Notes under the pieces: model-generated
The model's input: the letters and a program-made list of their open reading frames with translations, nothing else
What the model was told of the DNA's origin: nothing
Database searches by the model: none
Program-made: the position numbers and the translations under genes
Part shown: in pieces, positions 17,713 through 27,194 of the stretch
How positions within the stretch are numbered: the first letter of the stretch is position 1
Layout of the letters: each line of letters starts with the position of its first letter
Source: Glaciecola sp041380235
GTDB lineage: Bacteria; Pseudomonadota; Gammaproteobacteria; Enterobacterales; Alteromonadaceae
Assembly (NCBI RefSeq): GCF_041380235.1
Contig: NZ_JBGIYY010000004.1
Coordinates: forward strand, 186,001 to 250,000
DNA length: 64,000 bases
Direction of reading: 5' to 3'

Positions 17713-18600
17713 ATGGTTTCTTATGCTCAGGGCATCGACGCTCTCAACCAATCACTCTCTGAACTCAGAGACATCGACGTATCGTTCGAATTTTTTCCGC
17801 CGAAAACACCTGATATGGAAACAACACTTTGGAAGTCTGTTGAAAGACTAGCTCCCCTAAACCCCAGCTATATGTCGGTTACTTATGGTGCAAACAGTGG
17901 CGAACGTGACCGTACTCATGCGGTAGTAAAAAAAATTCACTCCGAAACCGGTATCCCTACTGCCCCGCATCTAACCTGTGTGGACGCGAGTAGAGAAGAG
18001 TTGCGCCAAATCGCTCAAGACTATTGGGATTCTGGCATCCGCCGTATTGTTGCTTTACGAGGGGATTTACCCGAGGGTGTTGATAAAACCGACATGTATG
18101 CGAGCGATCTAGTCAGTTTACTCAAAGACGTTGCTGATTTTGATATATCGGTGGCCGCCTATCCTGAAAAACATCCTGAGGCGCGTAACGATCAATTTGA
18201 TTTGCTTAATTTAAAGCGCAAAGCCCAAGCCGGTGCGAATGAGGCTATTACGCAGTTCTTTTTCGATACCAGCGTATTTTTAAGATTTCGCGACAGAGCC
18301 GCTGCGGCCGGGATAGACCTTGATATCGTGCCAGGAATATTGCCAGTGACTAATTACCAAACCTTAGTAAGGTTTGCCGGATTTACCAATGTGCACGTGC
18401 CAGGGTGGCTGCATAAAATGTATGACGGTCTTGAAAAAGACGACCAAGCAACACGTAATCTGCTGGGCGCTAACATTGCGATGGACATGGTAAAAGTCCT
18501 TGCTAAAGAAGGTGTAAAGCATTTTCATTTCTATACATTAAATCGCAGCGAACTGAGTTTTGCAATTTGCCACATGCTGGGTTTACGCAGACAAAACTGA
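17713..18600 (+). CDS. metF: 5,10-methylenetetrahydrofolate reductase MetF
   Basis: FAD-dependent TIM-barrel enzyme that reduces methylene-THF to methyl-THF, the methyl donor for methionine synthesis. The 295-residue product matches the family (E. coli 296). FEFFPPKTPDME at about residues 26-37 carries the catalytic glutamate, and later signatures include VTYGANSG and RRIVALRGD for folate and FAD contacts. AAAAGG is a good ribosome site. Expression should respond to MetJ through the adjoining Met boxes. Confidence 0.97.
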   Translation: MVSYAQGIDALNQSLSELRDIDVSFEFFPPKTPDMETTLWKSVERLAPLNPSYMSVTYGANSGERDRTHAVVKKIHSETGIPTAPHLTCVDASREELRQIAQDYWDSGIRRIVALRGDLPEGVDKTDMYASDLVSLLKDVADFDISVAAYPEKHPEARNDQFDLLNLKRKAQAGANEAITQFFFDTSVFLRFRDRAAAAGIDLDIVPGILPVTNYQTLVRFAGFTNVHVPGWLHKMYDGLEKDDQATRNLLGANIAMDMVKVLAKEGVKHFHFYTLNRSELSFAICHMLGLRRQN

Positions 18601-18688
18601 AGGCAAAAACGCTTTCATCGATAAGGATTTTGGCACTTGTACCGAAATCCGAGTAAACTAGACGCTCTTAAGCAATGGAATACATCAA

Positions 18689-19690
18689 GTGAGCTTCATG
18701 TTGAGCGTTAAAGCCTATTACCAGTTACGAAAGCCTTTGGTCATAGACATCGTCAAAACCTTCTTTAAGCAATTAAAGGAAGAGCGGATTACTGTGTCCT
18801 CTGGGCATATGGCGTATGTGAGCTTGCTATCGCTGGTGCCCGTGGTAATGGTATTTTTCATGGTGATGTCGGCGTTTCCAGCGTTTAGTGAAATGCGTGA
18901 GCATTTCGAGAACTTCATCTTTAGCAACTTTTTACCTGCGTCAGGTGACGTAGTGCAAACGCATATGACGGAGTTTGTAAATAACGCGTCTGGCATGGGC
19001 GCGGTCAGTATCGCAACGCTGTTGGTGGTGGCATTGCTACTAATTTCAAACATCGATAAAACCCTTAATCACCTTTGGAAGACCAAAGCGCAGCGTCCAA
19101 TTATTTATACCTTCGCCATTTATTGGATGGTTATCACCCTTGGTCCTATGTTGATTGGCTCGAGCATAGCGGTTAGCTCTTATTTAGCGACAATCGCCGA
19201 ATTTGCTGACGACTACACACCCGGCTTTGGAACCGCGTTTTTAAAGATGGTCCCAAGCTTAGCCGCTATTGGCGCATTTATGTTACTTTATATGGTGGTG
19301 CCAAATCGTCCTGTACGTGCCAAATACGCGATTTGGGGTGCGGTACTAGCGGCAATTTTGTTTGAGCTATCTAAAAAAGCCTTCGCGTTTTATGTGTCGA
19401 GCTTTCCGTCGTATCAAATTATTTATGGTGCTTTAGCAGTTGTGCCCATTTTATTTGTATGGGTGTATCTTTGCTGGATTGTTGTGCTCATTGGTGCGGT
19501 GTGCAGCTATGCGGTGACTATCACCTGTGAGCGTTACGATGATAACTTCGTAGAGCATGACTCAGCTCAGGCGGCGGGAGAGCAAAACGCCAACATTGAA
19601 ACCTATGGTCAACTCGAAGACCCACCAGCCTCAGATATCGCGCAAGAGCAAACCCCAACCAAGGTAAGAGCTGTATCCAAAGGAAAGTAG
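18689..19690 (+). CDS. yihY: YihY/BrkB family inner membrane protein
   Basis: A 333-residue inner membrane protein with about six TM segments from residue 45 to 275 and an acidic, hydrophilic tail of about 50 residues. It contains the family stretches SSGHMAYVSLLSLVPV and ELSKKAFAFYVSSFPSYQIIYGALA. Members were once annotated as ribonuclease BN in error; the real function is unknown. The start is GTG 18689 or, three codons later, ATG 18698. In E. coli yihY lies beside dtd and yiiD, which are also close by here. Confidence 0.85.
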   Translation: MSFMLSVKAYYQLRKPLVIDIVKTFFKQLKEERITVSSGHMAYVSLLSLVPVVMVFFMVMSAFPAFSEMREHFENFIFSNFLPASGDVVQTHMTEFVNNASGMGAVSIATLLVVALLLISNIDKTLNHLWKTKAQRPIIYTFAIYWMVITLGPMLIGSSIAVSSYLATIAEFADDYTPGFGTAFLKMVPSLAAIGAFMLLYMVVPNRPVRAKYAIWGAVLAAILFELSKKAFAFYVSSFPSYQIIYGALAVVPILFVWVYLCWIVVLIGAVCSYAVTITCERYDDNFVEHDSAQAAGEQNANIETYGQLEDPPASDIAQEQTPTKVRAVSKGK

Positions 19691-19717
19691 CTAGACTAAG
19701 TTGCGTTTAGCCAAAGT

Positions 19718-19745
19718 AAAAAGGCCATATTAAATGGCCCTTCTT
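19718..19745. terminator. Bidirectional terminator between yihY and the broken lipoprotein gene
   Basis: GGCCAT and ATGGCC pair around a 5-nt loop. On the minus strand the stem is followed by TTTTT; on plus by CTTCTTT. It lies between two convergent gene ends. Confidence 0.65.
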
Positions 19746-19755
19746 TAAATATTAT

Positions 19756-21283
19756 TTATGAAATTTGATCAACAAAGCGCATGCTATAACCAGTTTGAGA
19801 AGTGGTGTCGGTCTCAAAGACCAGAAATTGTTCGCCGCTATCCTCATTAAGCACTAAAAGCTGGCTATTCAAAATAATGTCTCTGCCGTCGATTCTTGCT
19901 ACTGCATATACTTCGTATGTGTTATTTCTGAGAACTACGCTTAGCGGCGTCGCTAAACCAACCGTTCTGCGGTTTTCTGCGGTTTCGATGCTTTCGTCAC
20001 TTTTGACAAAGTAAAATGTAACGCTATTAAAGTCATCGTCATCGACCAGGTTAATAATTTCGACTTCATGCTCATAAAGTCGGTTGCGATTACTGTTGTT
20101 GATCACCAAGGTTCGAATAATGGCTTCTGTTTCATCAATAACGCCATCGCCATTTTCATCAATGTTACCGTCACCGTCTTCATCTACCGCCGCTTCACTC
20201 ACATAATAAAAAAGTGTGCGTTGAGCGTTTGCAGGGAGACTTATGAGTTGGTTTTGCAATAAGAAGTTCTCGGTCTCAGCTACTTTTACATTAAAATTAT
20301 AATCGCCATTTTCAACGACAAAAAGATCGGTAAATTCACCGCTTTGTAGCTTAGAACTCAAGACTTGTAGACTGTCCTCGAGTGACAGAGGCATCGCCGA
20401 GCTCACTTCAATTGAACCGTCGTAGCTTGGCATTAAATCATTGAGTTGAATGCCGTTGTAAATTCTAAATTCAGATTGTGCATTACTTGCTTGGTATTCA
20501 ACATTCGAAATAGATGAAATATTATCAATAACAAAAGGAGTATCGCCGGCACCAAAATTAGGGCGAATGGCAAGAATATTTTGATTGCTGAATGGATATG
20601 ATACCTCAACCGAGGTAAACAACAGCGCATCACTAGCGGCATCGGTGATGTAAAAAGTATATTGGTCCTCTTCGAGTTTATTGTTGTCTGAAAGTCCTAA
20701 GTAGCTTTGCGTGCCCATAAAAATCGCTTCGTTAAAAGTTTCGTCGGACTTCGACATGTAGATGTCAATATCGGTGTAGCTGGGGTGCAGATTTAAAAAG
20801 CGTAAATTAAATAAATCATTGTCGGTATCGTCGTCGTCATCTATTACCGGAATAATAAATTCAGTAACTTGAGGCATTGGAAAGCTCTCGGTTAGCACAT
20901 ACATGACAATACTTTGCGAAGGCACGGAAAAGACACCTTCATATATTATTTCAAGATCGCCTCGCAACGCGCTGTCTTCATCTTGCCATGCTAGCTCTAT
21001 AAAATACTCTCTAGATGGTACCTCTGCATCGCGACTCGCTTCACCGTAACTTACGCCAGAAAAAGTTTGTTCAACTTCATCATCGGTGTCTTCATCTAGG
21101 TCTTCGTCGAGGGTAAGGTAGATATCCGGTGAGTTAGCAGAAGCGTTGTAAAGCGTTGTAAAGCTTTATATAGCCGGGTTCATCATCATCGCTGCTACCT
21201 GAGCCGCAAGCGCTAAGGGTTAATAGTAAGAGGGCAAAAGTGCTTAGTTTAATTGCTGGTAGGTCAAAGCCTGGGCGTTTCAT
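19756..21283 (-). pseudogene. Frameshifted surface/periplasmic lipoprotein gene (DUF4397-like)
   Basis: From ATG 21283 (ribosome site GGAGAG) the frame encodes a lipoprotein signal peptide with lipobox LSAC (Cys 26) and a Ser/Asp linker, then stops after 49 codons at 21134-21136. A 10-bp unit is present twice at 21141-21160. Counting it once restores a single frame of 505 residues running through to 19756. The long 3' open frame (from 20967 as usually called) is thus the body of this protein. Repeated segments such as IKLYNASANSPDIYLT and LRFLNLHPSYTDIDIYM resemble DUF4397 repeats, and DEDGDGNIDENGDGVID resembles calcium-binding Asp-rich repeats. Function unknown; it may be a pseudogene, a phase-variable gene or a sequencing error. 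Confidence 0.82.
21141..21164. repeat. 10-bp tandem duplication causing the frameshift
   Basis: AAGCGTTGTA occurs twice in direct tandem (21141-21160) and the next four bases begin a third copy. Ten bases is not a multiple of three, so the copy number decides the reading frame of the lipoprotein gene. Confidence 0.95.
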
Positions 21284-21474
21284 TCATTCTCTCCATGATA
21301 TTTATGTTTTTAACACGAGTGGATTAGTGTTAGGTGCGTATAGGCTGCAGATACAAACAGGTGTATTGCATTTTTATAACATGGCTAAGTCAGGCGTTTG
21401 TTGAAGTAGTTCAGCTTCTTTACGAAGCTTTACAATCGCTTACATGGAGTTGACATAACAAGAGTACGAGCAAT

Positions 21475-21505
21475 AAAAAAGCAGCTAAATAAGTTAGCTG
21501 CTTTT
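21475..21505 (-). terminator. Terminator downstream of the yfhL-type ferredoxin
   Basis: GCAGCTAA and TTAGCTGC pair perfectly around a 5-nt loop, flanked by A6 and T4. On the minus strand this gives a stem followed by six T, 59 bp after the ferredoxin stop. Confidence 0.85.
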
Positions 21506-21563
21506 GGTTGAATAATAGGCTTTGATTTTCGCCATTAGACTAAATGCCATAGCGGATAGGGCG

Positions 21564-21809
21564 TTAACTGTGCATGTTCGCAAACTTCTCAGCGAGTTGA
21601 TCAAGTGTTTCTTTATGATTTGGATCAGGCAATATGCATTCTACGGGACATACTGCAACGCAACTCGGTGTGTCGTAGTGACCTACGCATTCTGTGCATT
21701 TATCCGCATGAATTTCATAGATTTCAACACCCATTTCGATTGCTTCATTCGGGCATTCCTCAGGGCATAGATCGCAGTTAATGCATTCTTCTGTAATTAA
21801 AAGTGACAT
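21564..21809 (-). CDS. yfhL: YfhL-type 2[4Fe-4S] ferredoxin
   Basis: Small electron carrier of 81 residues with two cluster-binding motifs: CINCDLCPEECP at about residues 9-20 and CTECVGHYDTPSCVAVCP at about 38-55, the second with the long spacer typical of the YfhL/Allochromatium type. ATG 21809 is chosen because AAGGA lies eight bases before it and the sequence then aligns with E. coli YfhL (MALLITKKCINCD). An upstream in-frame start would add 12 unrelated residues. It is separated from mutH by about 86 bp. Confidence 0.93.
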   Translation of the reverse strand: MSLLITEECINCDLCPEECPNEAIEMGVEIYEIHADKCTECVGHYDTPSCVAVCPVECILPDPNHKETLDQLAEKFANMHS

Positions 21810-21895
21810 CGCAATATTCCTTTGATTGGGAGAATCTACAATCAAAAGAATACGCTTATGAAACTTTGTAGGTATTGATCTTTATCAACGAAGCA

Positions 21896-22579
21896 TTAAG
21901 AAAAGGCTTCGTTCAATATTCCTTGGGTGAACTCTTTTCGCAAATAAAAGCCTCTAGGGCGGGTTTTAATTAACCCGCCATCTTCTCCAATTGCTTCAGT
22001 TAATACGCTACCGTTCGCCGCTTTTGGTCTTAACTGCATGTATTGTCCGATCCGTGCGGTAATGCTTTCTACTTTACCAAGGGCGATTAAATCCATTAAC
22101 TCTTCCCAATCTTGCCTTAATAGTGCGTCTTGCTGATGCGTAGGCTGCCATAAAAAAGCATGCCCGATGACTCTTTCAGAGATCGGTATTTCGCGTTCCC
22201 CAGCCAATGGCACCCAGAGCACTTTTTGAAGTTTATTACGCACATTACTGGTATGCCATGTTGTGCCGGCAATATTTGTTAAAGGGGCATAACACACATA
22301 GGTGGTTTCCAAGGGCGCATTCGTATAGCTCAATGGCAAGGTTTTTAGCTCGATTCCTAGGTCTGGAAAATCTTGTATGGGTTTGCTGCCGGCACTGGCA
22401 CCTAAAGCTGACTCGATAAGTTGACCGCTCCAGCCTTTTTGACGTTTGAAATTTTCAGGCACCCTTACCTGCAGCTGACTAGCAAGCTCACCTAAGGTCA
22501 TGCCAGCAATTGCTGCAGCCTTTTGCATAAGGTCTTGTTCGGAAGCGGGCACAGAACCTGTAATAGTTTGATTTATCAC
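21896..22579 (-). CDS. mutH: DNA mismatch repair endonuclease MutH
   Basis: Nicks the unmethylated strand at hemimethylated GATC sites during methyl-directed mismatch repair. The 227-residue product (E. coli 229) contains KGWSGQLIESALGA with an active-site Glu near residue 56, the metal-binding Asp in FPDLGIELKTLPL near residues 70-82 with E-x-K, and a conserved RVIGHAFLWQP. Presence of MutH implies Dam methylation in this organism. It is divergent from rppH across 94 bp, as in E. coli. Confidence 0.95.
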   Translation of the reverse strand: MINQTITGSVPASEQDLMQKAAAIAGMTLGELASQLQVRVPENFKRQKGWSGQLIESALGASAGSKPIQDFPDLGIELKTLPLSYTNAPLETTYVCYAPLTNIAGTTWHTSNVRNKLQKVLWVPLAGEREIPISERVIGHAFLWQPTHQQDALLRQDWEELMDLIALGKVESITARIGQYMQLRPKAANGSVLTEAIGEDGGLIKTRPRGFYLRKEFTQGILNEAFS

Positions 22580-22673
22580 AATAATCTTGTATCTGAGAAC
22601 ATTTGCTTTGAATAATCTCTAGTTTATGAAAGAATGAAGGCATATTAAAGCATAACTGCGCTAGGTAATCTAA

Positions 22674-23204
22674 GTGATTGATACCGAAGGATTCCGCGCG
22701 AATGTTGGCATCATCATATGCAACAAACAGGGTCAAGTCTTCTGGGCTAGGCGATATGGCCAGCATTCATGGCAGTTCCCGCAAGGTGGAATTGACCAAG
22801 GCGAAACAGCCGAACAAGCTATGTACAGAGAGTTGTACGAAGAAGTTGGGTTGAAAGAAAAAGATGTAAACATCCTTGCCGTTAGCCGTAACTGGTTAAG
22901 ATACAAACTTCCTAAGAGATTGATTCGCAAAGGCAGTGACCCTGTCTGTATTGGTCAAAAGCAAAAGTGGTTTTTGCTCCAACTAAGCTGTCAGGAAAAG
23001 GACGTTAATCTTGCTGCCTCTGGTCATCCAGAGTTTGACGATTGGCGTTGGGTAAGTTTTTGGTACCCTATACGCAACGTTGTATCCTTCAAGCGTGATG
23101 TCTATCGAAAAGTATTAAAAGAATTCTCTGGCATCGCCATGCCGGCTCAAAGGGCACCTGCGCCGCATAATTTTAAGAAGGGTCGAAGGCGCAAGTCCAA
23201 ATAG
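22674..23204 (+). CDS. rppH: RNA pyrophosphohydrolase RppH
   Basis: Nudix hydrolase that converts 5'-triphosphate RNA to monophosphate and starts RNase E-dependent decay. The 176-residue product has the Nudix box GGIDQGETAEQAMYRELYEE at about residues 37-56. The start is GTG with AGGTAA upstream, and MIDTEGFRANVGI aligns with the E. coli N-terminus. It begins the rppH-ptsP-tauE-lgt-thyA cluster and is 28 bp from ptsP. Confidence 0.96.
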   Translation: MIDTEGFRANVGIIICNKQGQVFWARRYGQHSWQFPQGGIDQGETAEQAMYRELYEEVGLKEKDVNILAVSRNWLRYKLPKRLIRKGSDPVCIGQKQKWFLLQLSCQEKDVNLAASGHPEFDDWRWVSFWYPIRNVVSFKRDVYRKVLKEFSGIAMPAQRAPAPHNFKKGRRRKSK

Positions 23205-23232
23205 TCTCAGCTTGAGTTACTGAAGGTCTGCT

Positions 23233-25521
23233 ATGCTAACTAGTCTCAAACAAATAATACAAGAAGTCAGCAAGATCCCAGGCTTGGATCCTGCTCTTGC
23301 TCGTTTGGTGAGTATGGTCAAACAAACCATGAAGGTTGACTCTTGTAGCATTTACTTATCAAATTATTCTGAAGGACATTTAGTGCTTGCTGCTACTGAC
23401 GGCTTGCATCCAGACGCCATCGGCAATGTTAAGATTGGTTTTTATGAAGGTTTAATCGGTTTAGTAGGCGACAGAGAAGAGCCTTTAAACATTGAAGATG
23501 CACCGGCTCACCCGCGTTTCAAGCATTATCCAGAAGTTAATGAAGACAGCTACCACGCCTTTATTGGTACCCCAATTATCTATCAGCGTAAAGTGCTGGG
23601 TGTTATCACCATGCAACAGCGTGAATCGAGACGCTTCAGTGAGGATGAAGAAGCATTTTTGGTCACCCTGGCCGCGCAAATTGCTTTAGAAATTGTCAAT
23701 GCTGAAATGCGTGGAGATACGCCATCCTCTCAGCTTGATACCACACTTAGTCCGCGAACGGTTAACGGTATTCCTGGCTCCCCTGGTTTAGCAATTGGCA
23801 TTGGCTTTTTAGTAAATTTCAAACATGATTTAGCACAGCTTTTGCCTCGTAAAAGTTCTGATACTAAACTTCAAATTACCCAATATCGCGATGCAGTTCA
23901 CCTTACCCGAGAGCAAGTAGCTCAGCTCTCTTCTGAGCTCAACGATAAGCTACCAGAGGATGTACGGGGTATATTTCAGCTTTATCATCAGTTACTCGAT
24001 GCTAATAGTTTAGGCCGAGAGGTTGAACAGGAAATTCATCAGGGCTGGGATGCCGCCACCTCGCTAAAGTTTGTGATTGAGCGTTATGCAACACGATTTG
24101 AAAATATGGAAGATCCTTACATGCGAGAGCGTGCGGTGGATATCGTCGACCTGTCAAATCGTATATTGAATAATATGTTAAAGCATGAAGGCGACCATTT
24201 TGCTGGCATACCGGCAGATCAGCCCTGTATCTTAGTTGCCCAAGAAGTCAGCGCGCCTATGTTGGCGGAGTTTCCAAGAGAGCGCCTAGCAGGCATAATT
24301 TCTATAAAGGGATCAAATAATTCACATGCGGCAATATTAGCTCGCGCGATGGGCGTGCCTGCAGTAATGGGTTTGCAGCGCGTTTCGATAAACCTGTTAA
24401 AGTCTAAAGAGTTATTTATTGATGGTTACTCTGGTGAAGTGGTTGTTAATCTTGACCCAACGGTAAAAGCCGACTATCAGCAGCTTATAGACGAAGAAGA
24501 GGCGCTGTATAAAAAAATTAGCGATGAGGGTGATAAACCCACTGTGACCGAAGACGGCCAGAAAATCTCATTGTTAGTCAATGCAGGTTTAACTGCAAAT
24601 GTTGAAATGGAGCAATTTAAACAAGGGGAAGGGATCGGCTTATACCGAACCGAAATACCTTTTATGATGCGTCAGCGTTTTCCGTCAGAGCGTGAACAAT
24701 GTGAGCTATACAAAAGTGTACTGTCGTCACACCCTAGTAAAGAAATAACGATGCGCACCCTTGATGTCGGTGGCGATAAGCCTCTATCGTACTTTCCCAT
24801 ATCAGAAGATAATCCATTTTTGGGATGGCGCGGAATTCGACTGACTCTTGACCATCCCGACATCTTTCTAGTGCAGGTCCGTGCGATGTTACGTGCGAGT
24901 ATCGGGCTGACTAATTTGCACATTCTTTTGCCAATGATATCTAGCGTAAGTGAAGTAGATGAAGCAAAACGTTTAATTAAACAAGCCTTCTTAGAAGTCA
25001 AGGAAGAGGCTATGGCTGATAATCTAATGCTGTCGAAACCGGCGGTTGGAATTATGCTTGAGGTTCCATCAGTACTCTTTCAACTCGATCAGCTTGCCGA
25101 AAAAGTCGATTTTTTCTCTGTGGGTACCAATGATCTCACGCAATATTTATTAGCAGTTGATAGAAACAACGTCAGAGTCTCGTCGCTATATTCGAGCTAT
25201 CATCCGTCTGTTCTTGCTGCTTTAAACCAAATTCGTCAAAGTGCCGCATTAAATAAAGTGCCGGTAACCGTCTGCGGGGAATTAGCTGGTGAGCCCTTAG
25301 GTGCAGTAATCTTAATGGCGATGGGTTTTAGAAAGCTCAGTATGAATGCTCACAGCTTGCGTAAAATTAATTGGGTTATTCGCAATACCAATATTAAAAC
25401 TATCGAGGCATTGCTGCCTGAAATTTTGGCCCAGCCCAGCCCAGAGCACGTGCGAATATTATTAAATAAGTACTTGGAATCAAAGCATTTAGGTGGATTG
25501 ATAAGGGCTGGCGCGGGATGA
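23233..25521 (+). CDS. ptsP: Phosphoenolpyruvate-protein phosphotransferase PtsP (EI-Ntr)
   Basis: First enzyme of the nitrogen PTS phosphorelay, passing phosphate from PEP to NPr. The 762-residue product has an N-terminal GAF domain (about residues 15-155, which in the family senses glutamine), the EI N-domain, the phosphohistidine segment GSNNSHAAILARAMG near residue 358, and the PEP-binding barrel with GEGIGLYRTEIPF, FSVGTNDLTQY and TVCGELAG. Length and order match E. coli PtsP (748). It overlaps the next gene by 4 bp. Confidence 0.96.
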   Translation: MLTSLKQIIQEVSKIPGLDPALARLVSMVKQTMKVDSCSIYLSNYSEGHLVLAATDGLHPDAIGNVKIGFYEGLIGLVGDREEPLNIEDAPAHPRFKHYPEVNEDSYHAFIGTPIIYQRKVLGVITMQQRESRRFSEDEEAFLVTLAAQIALEIVNAEMRGDTPSSQLDTTLSPRTVNGIPGSPGLAIGIGFLVNFKHDLAQLLPRKSSDTKLQITQYRDAVHLTREQVAQLSSELNDKLPEDVRGIFQLYHQLLDANSLGREVEQEIHQGWDAATSLKFVIERYATRFENMEDPYMRERAVDIVDLSNRILNNMLKHEGDHFAGIPADQPCILVAQEVSAPMLAEFPRERLAGIISIKGSNNSHAAILARAMGVPAVMGLQRVSINLLKSKELFIDGYSGEVVVNLDPTVKADYQQLIDEEEALYKKISDEGDKPTVTEDGQKISLLVNAGLTANVEMEQFKQGEGIGLYRTEIPFMMRQRFPSEREQCELYKSVLSSHPSKEITMRTLDVGGDKPLSYFPISEDNPFLGWRGIRLTLDHPDIFLVQVRAMLRASIGLTNLHILLPMISSVSEVDEAKRLIKQAFLEVKEEAMADNLMLSKPAVGIMLEVPSVLFQLDQLAEKVDFFSVGTNDLTQYLLAVDRNNVRVSSLYSSYHPSVLAALNQIRQSAALNKVPVTVCGELAGEPLGAVILMAMGFRKLSMNAHSLRKINWVIRNTNIKTIEALLPEILAQPSPEHVRILLNKYLESKHLGGLIRAGAG

Positions 25522-26336
25522 TAGCAGGCATGGAGCCAGTCTTATTACTTATGCTAATTTATTTGGGTGTTGGTGCAATCGTAGGTGTTCTTGCGGGCCT
25601 TTTAGGCATTGGTGGAGGCTTAATTATTGTGCCCGCCAGTATTTATATGTTTCAGCACCTGTTGGGCATGAGTATAGAGGATGCGATGCCAATTGCTGTT
25701 GCTACCTCTCTTTCAACCGTCATCTTTACGGGACTATCTTCCGCTCGCACCCATTATCGCCTTGGTAACCTAGATCGCGATATTTTTAAATATTCAGCAT
25801 TCGGTATTGCTATCGGTGCTGTGCTCGGCGCGCAGTTTGCCAGCAGTATTTCAGGTGTCGTGCTGCAGCGAATTTTTGCGGTGATTGTGATTCTAATAGC
25901 ATTGCAGATGATTTTTAATCGTCATCGCAGCTCTATTCATCCAACGAGTCCGGGGATTTTGTCAGGAATTGGTTTGGGAAGCGGCTTTGTGTCTGCCATC
26001 ATGGGTATTGGTGGTGGAGCACTCATTGTGCCGGCGTTGGTGTGGTTTCAAGTTAACATAAAAAAGGCGATTGGCTGCGCCAGCGCATGCGGTGTAATGA
26101 TAGCGTTTTTTGGTACTATGAGCTTCATCTACGCAGGCTGGAATAAAGAGTATTTGCCTGAATATTCGTTAGGTTATGTCTATCTTCCAGCCACTATTGG
26201 CATTGTAATAACCTCTATACTGACCGCGCCCATTGGTGCTAAACTCACTAACAAACTAGATACCATAAAGCTTAAACGCATTTTTGCTGTGTTTTTGGTG
26301 CTGGTAAGCATTCGAATGATGATAGGAATTGAGTAG
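25518..26336 (+). CDS. TauE/SafE family sulfite exporter-like membrane protein
   Basis: A 272-residue membrane protein with about eight TM segments in two similar halves; each half begins with the glycine-rich family motif (GLLGIGGGLIIVP near residue 28 and IMGIGGGALIVP near residue 160). Family members export sulfite, sulfoacetate or other anions, but the substrate here cannot be told from sequence. The gene overlaps ptsP by 4 bp and ends 3 bp before lgt, an insertion into the E. coli-type ptsP-lgt-thyA order. Confidence 0.85.
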   Translation: MIAGMEPVLLLMLIYLGVGAIVGVLAGLLGIGGGLIIVPASIYMFQHLLGMSIEDAMPIAVATSLSTVIFTGLSSARTHYRLGNLDRDIFKYSAFGIAIGAVLGAQFASSISGVVLQRIFAVIVILIALQMIFNRHRSSIHPTSPGILSGIGLGSGFVSAIMGIGGGALIVPALVWFQVNIKKAIGCASACGVMIAFFGTMSFIYAGWNKEYLPEYSLGYVYLPATIGIVITSILTAPIGAKLTNKLDTIKLKRIFAVFLVLVSIRMMIGIE

Positions 26337-26339
26337 TCA

Positions 26340-27194
26340 ATGGCAGATGGAACCCATTTAGTCTTCCCCACGATCAACCCCATAATTTTTGAAATTGGTC
26401 CAATTGCCCTGCGTTGGTATGGCCTGATGTACCTCATTGGTTTTGCGGCTGCTTTTTGGTTAGCCAACCGACGTTTATCTCGCACAGGCTGGAGCAAAGA
26501 CCAACTTTCAGACCTTCTGTTTTGGTGTTTTATGGGCGTCATCATTGGGGGCCGCATAGGCTATGTGCTGTTTTATAACTTTTCTAATTTTCTAGATAAT
26601 CCTCTTTACTTATTTAAGATTTGGGAAGGCGGTATGTCTTTTCATGGCGGGTGTCTTGGTGTAATAGGCGCGGCCTTTTTGTACGCCAAAAAGCAGGGCT
26701 GGTCATTCTTGTATGTAGGTGACTTTATTGCGCCGCTAGTGCCTATTGGTCTGGGCGCGGGTCGTATTGGTAATTTTATTAATGGCGAACTGTGGGGACG
26801 AGTAACAGATGTGCCTTGGGCATTCGTCTTCCCGGGAGCGGGTCCAGACCCTCGACATCCCTCTCAGCTCTATCAGTTTGCGCTGGAAGGCGCCGCACTG
26901 TTTGTTATTTTGTGGTTATATTCAGTAAAGCCAAGGCCTACCGGCGCAGTTGGTGGATTGTTTTTATTGGGCTACGGTAGCTTTCGATTTATTGTTGAAT
27001 TTTTCCGCCAGCCAGACGCTCATTTAGCAGAGCTATATGGTTCGGTGATCACTCAAGGGCAAATGCTGAGTATTCCGATGATGTTGGCTGGACTTGGTTT
27101 GATAATTTATGCATATAAAAAGAACCCCGCGGTAGCACATGAAACGGCACCAGCAGCAAAAACTGTGAAAAAAACAAAGAGCAAGGGTAAGTAA
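26340..27194 (+). CDS. lgt: Prolipoprotein diacylglyceryl transferase Lgt
   Basis: Inner membrane enzyme that transfers diacylglycerol from phosphatidylglycerol to the lipobox cysteine of prolipoproteins. The 284-residue product has about seven TM segments, the essential HGG motif (MSFHGGCLG near residue 103), the Lgt signature GRIGNFINGELWGR near residues 141-154 and the HPSQLYQ motif near 178. A short Lys-rich tail ends the protein. It is directly followed by thyA with no gap. Confidence 0.97.
   Translation: MADGTHLVFPTINPIIFEIGPIALRWYGLMYLIGFAAAFWLANRRLSRTGWSKDQLSDLLFWCFMGVIIGGRIGYVLFYNFSNFLDNPLYLFKIWEGGMSFHGGCLGVIGAAFLYAKKQGWSFLYVGDFIAPLVPIGLGAGRIGNFINGELWGRVTDVPWAFVFPGAGPDPRHPSQLYQFALEGAALFVILWLYSVKPRPTGAVGGLFLLGYGSFRFIVEFFRQPDAHLAELYGSVITQGQMLSIPMMLAGLGLIIYAYKKNPAVAHETAPAAKTVKKTKSKGK

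Noticed and set aside
21413..21429. Short inverted repeat AGCTTC-GAAGCT
   Set aside because: Six-base arms with no T run on either strand; expected by chance, and a better terminator lies at 21475.
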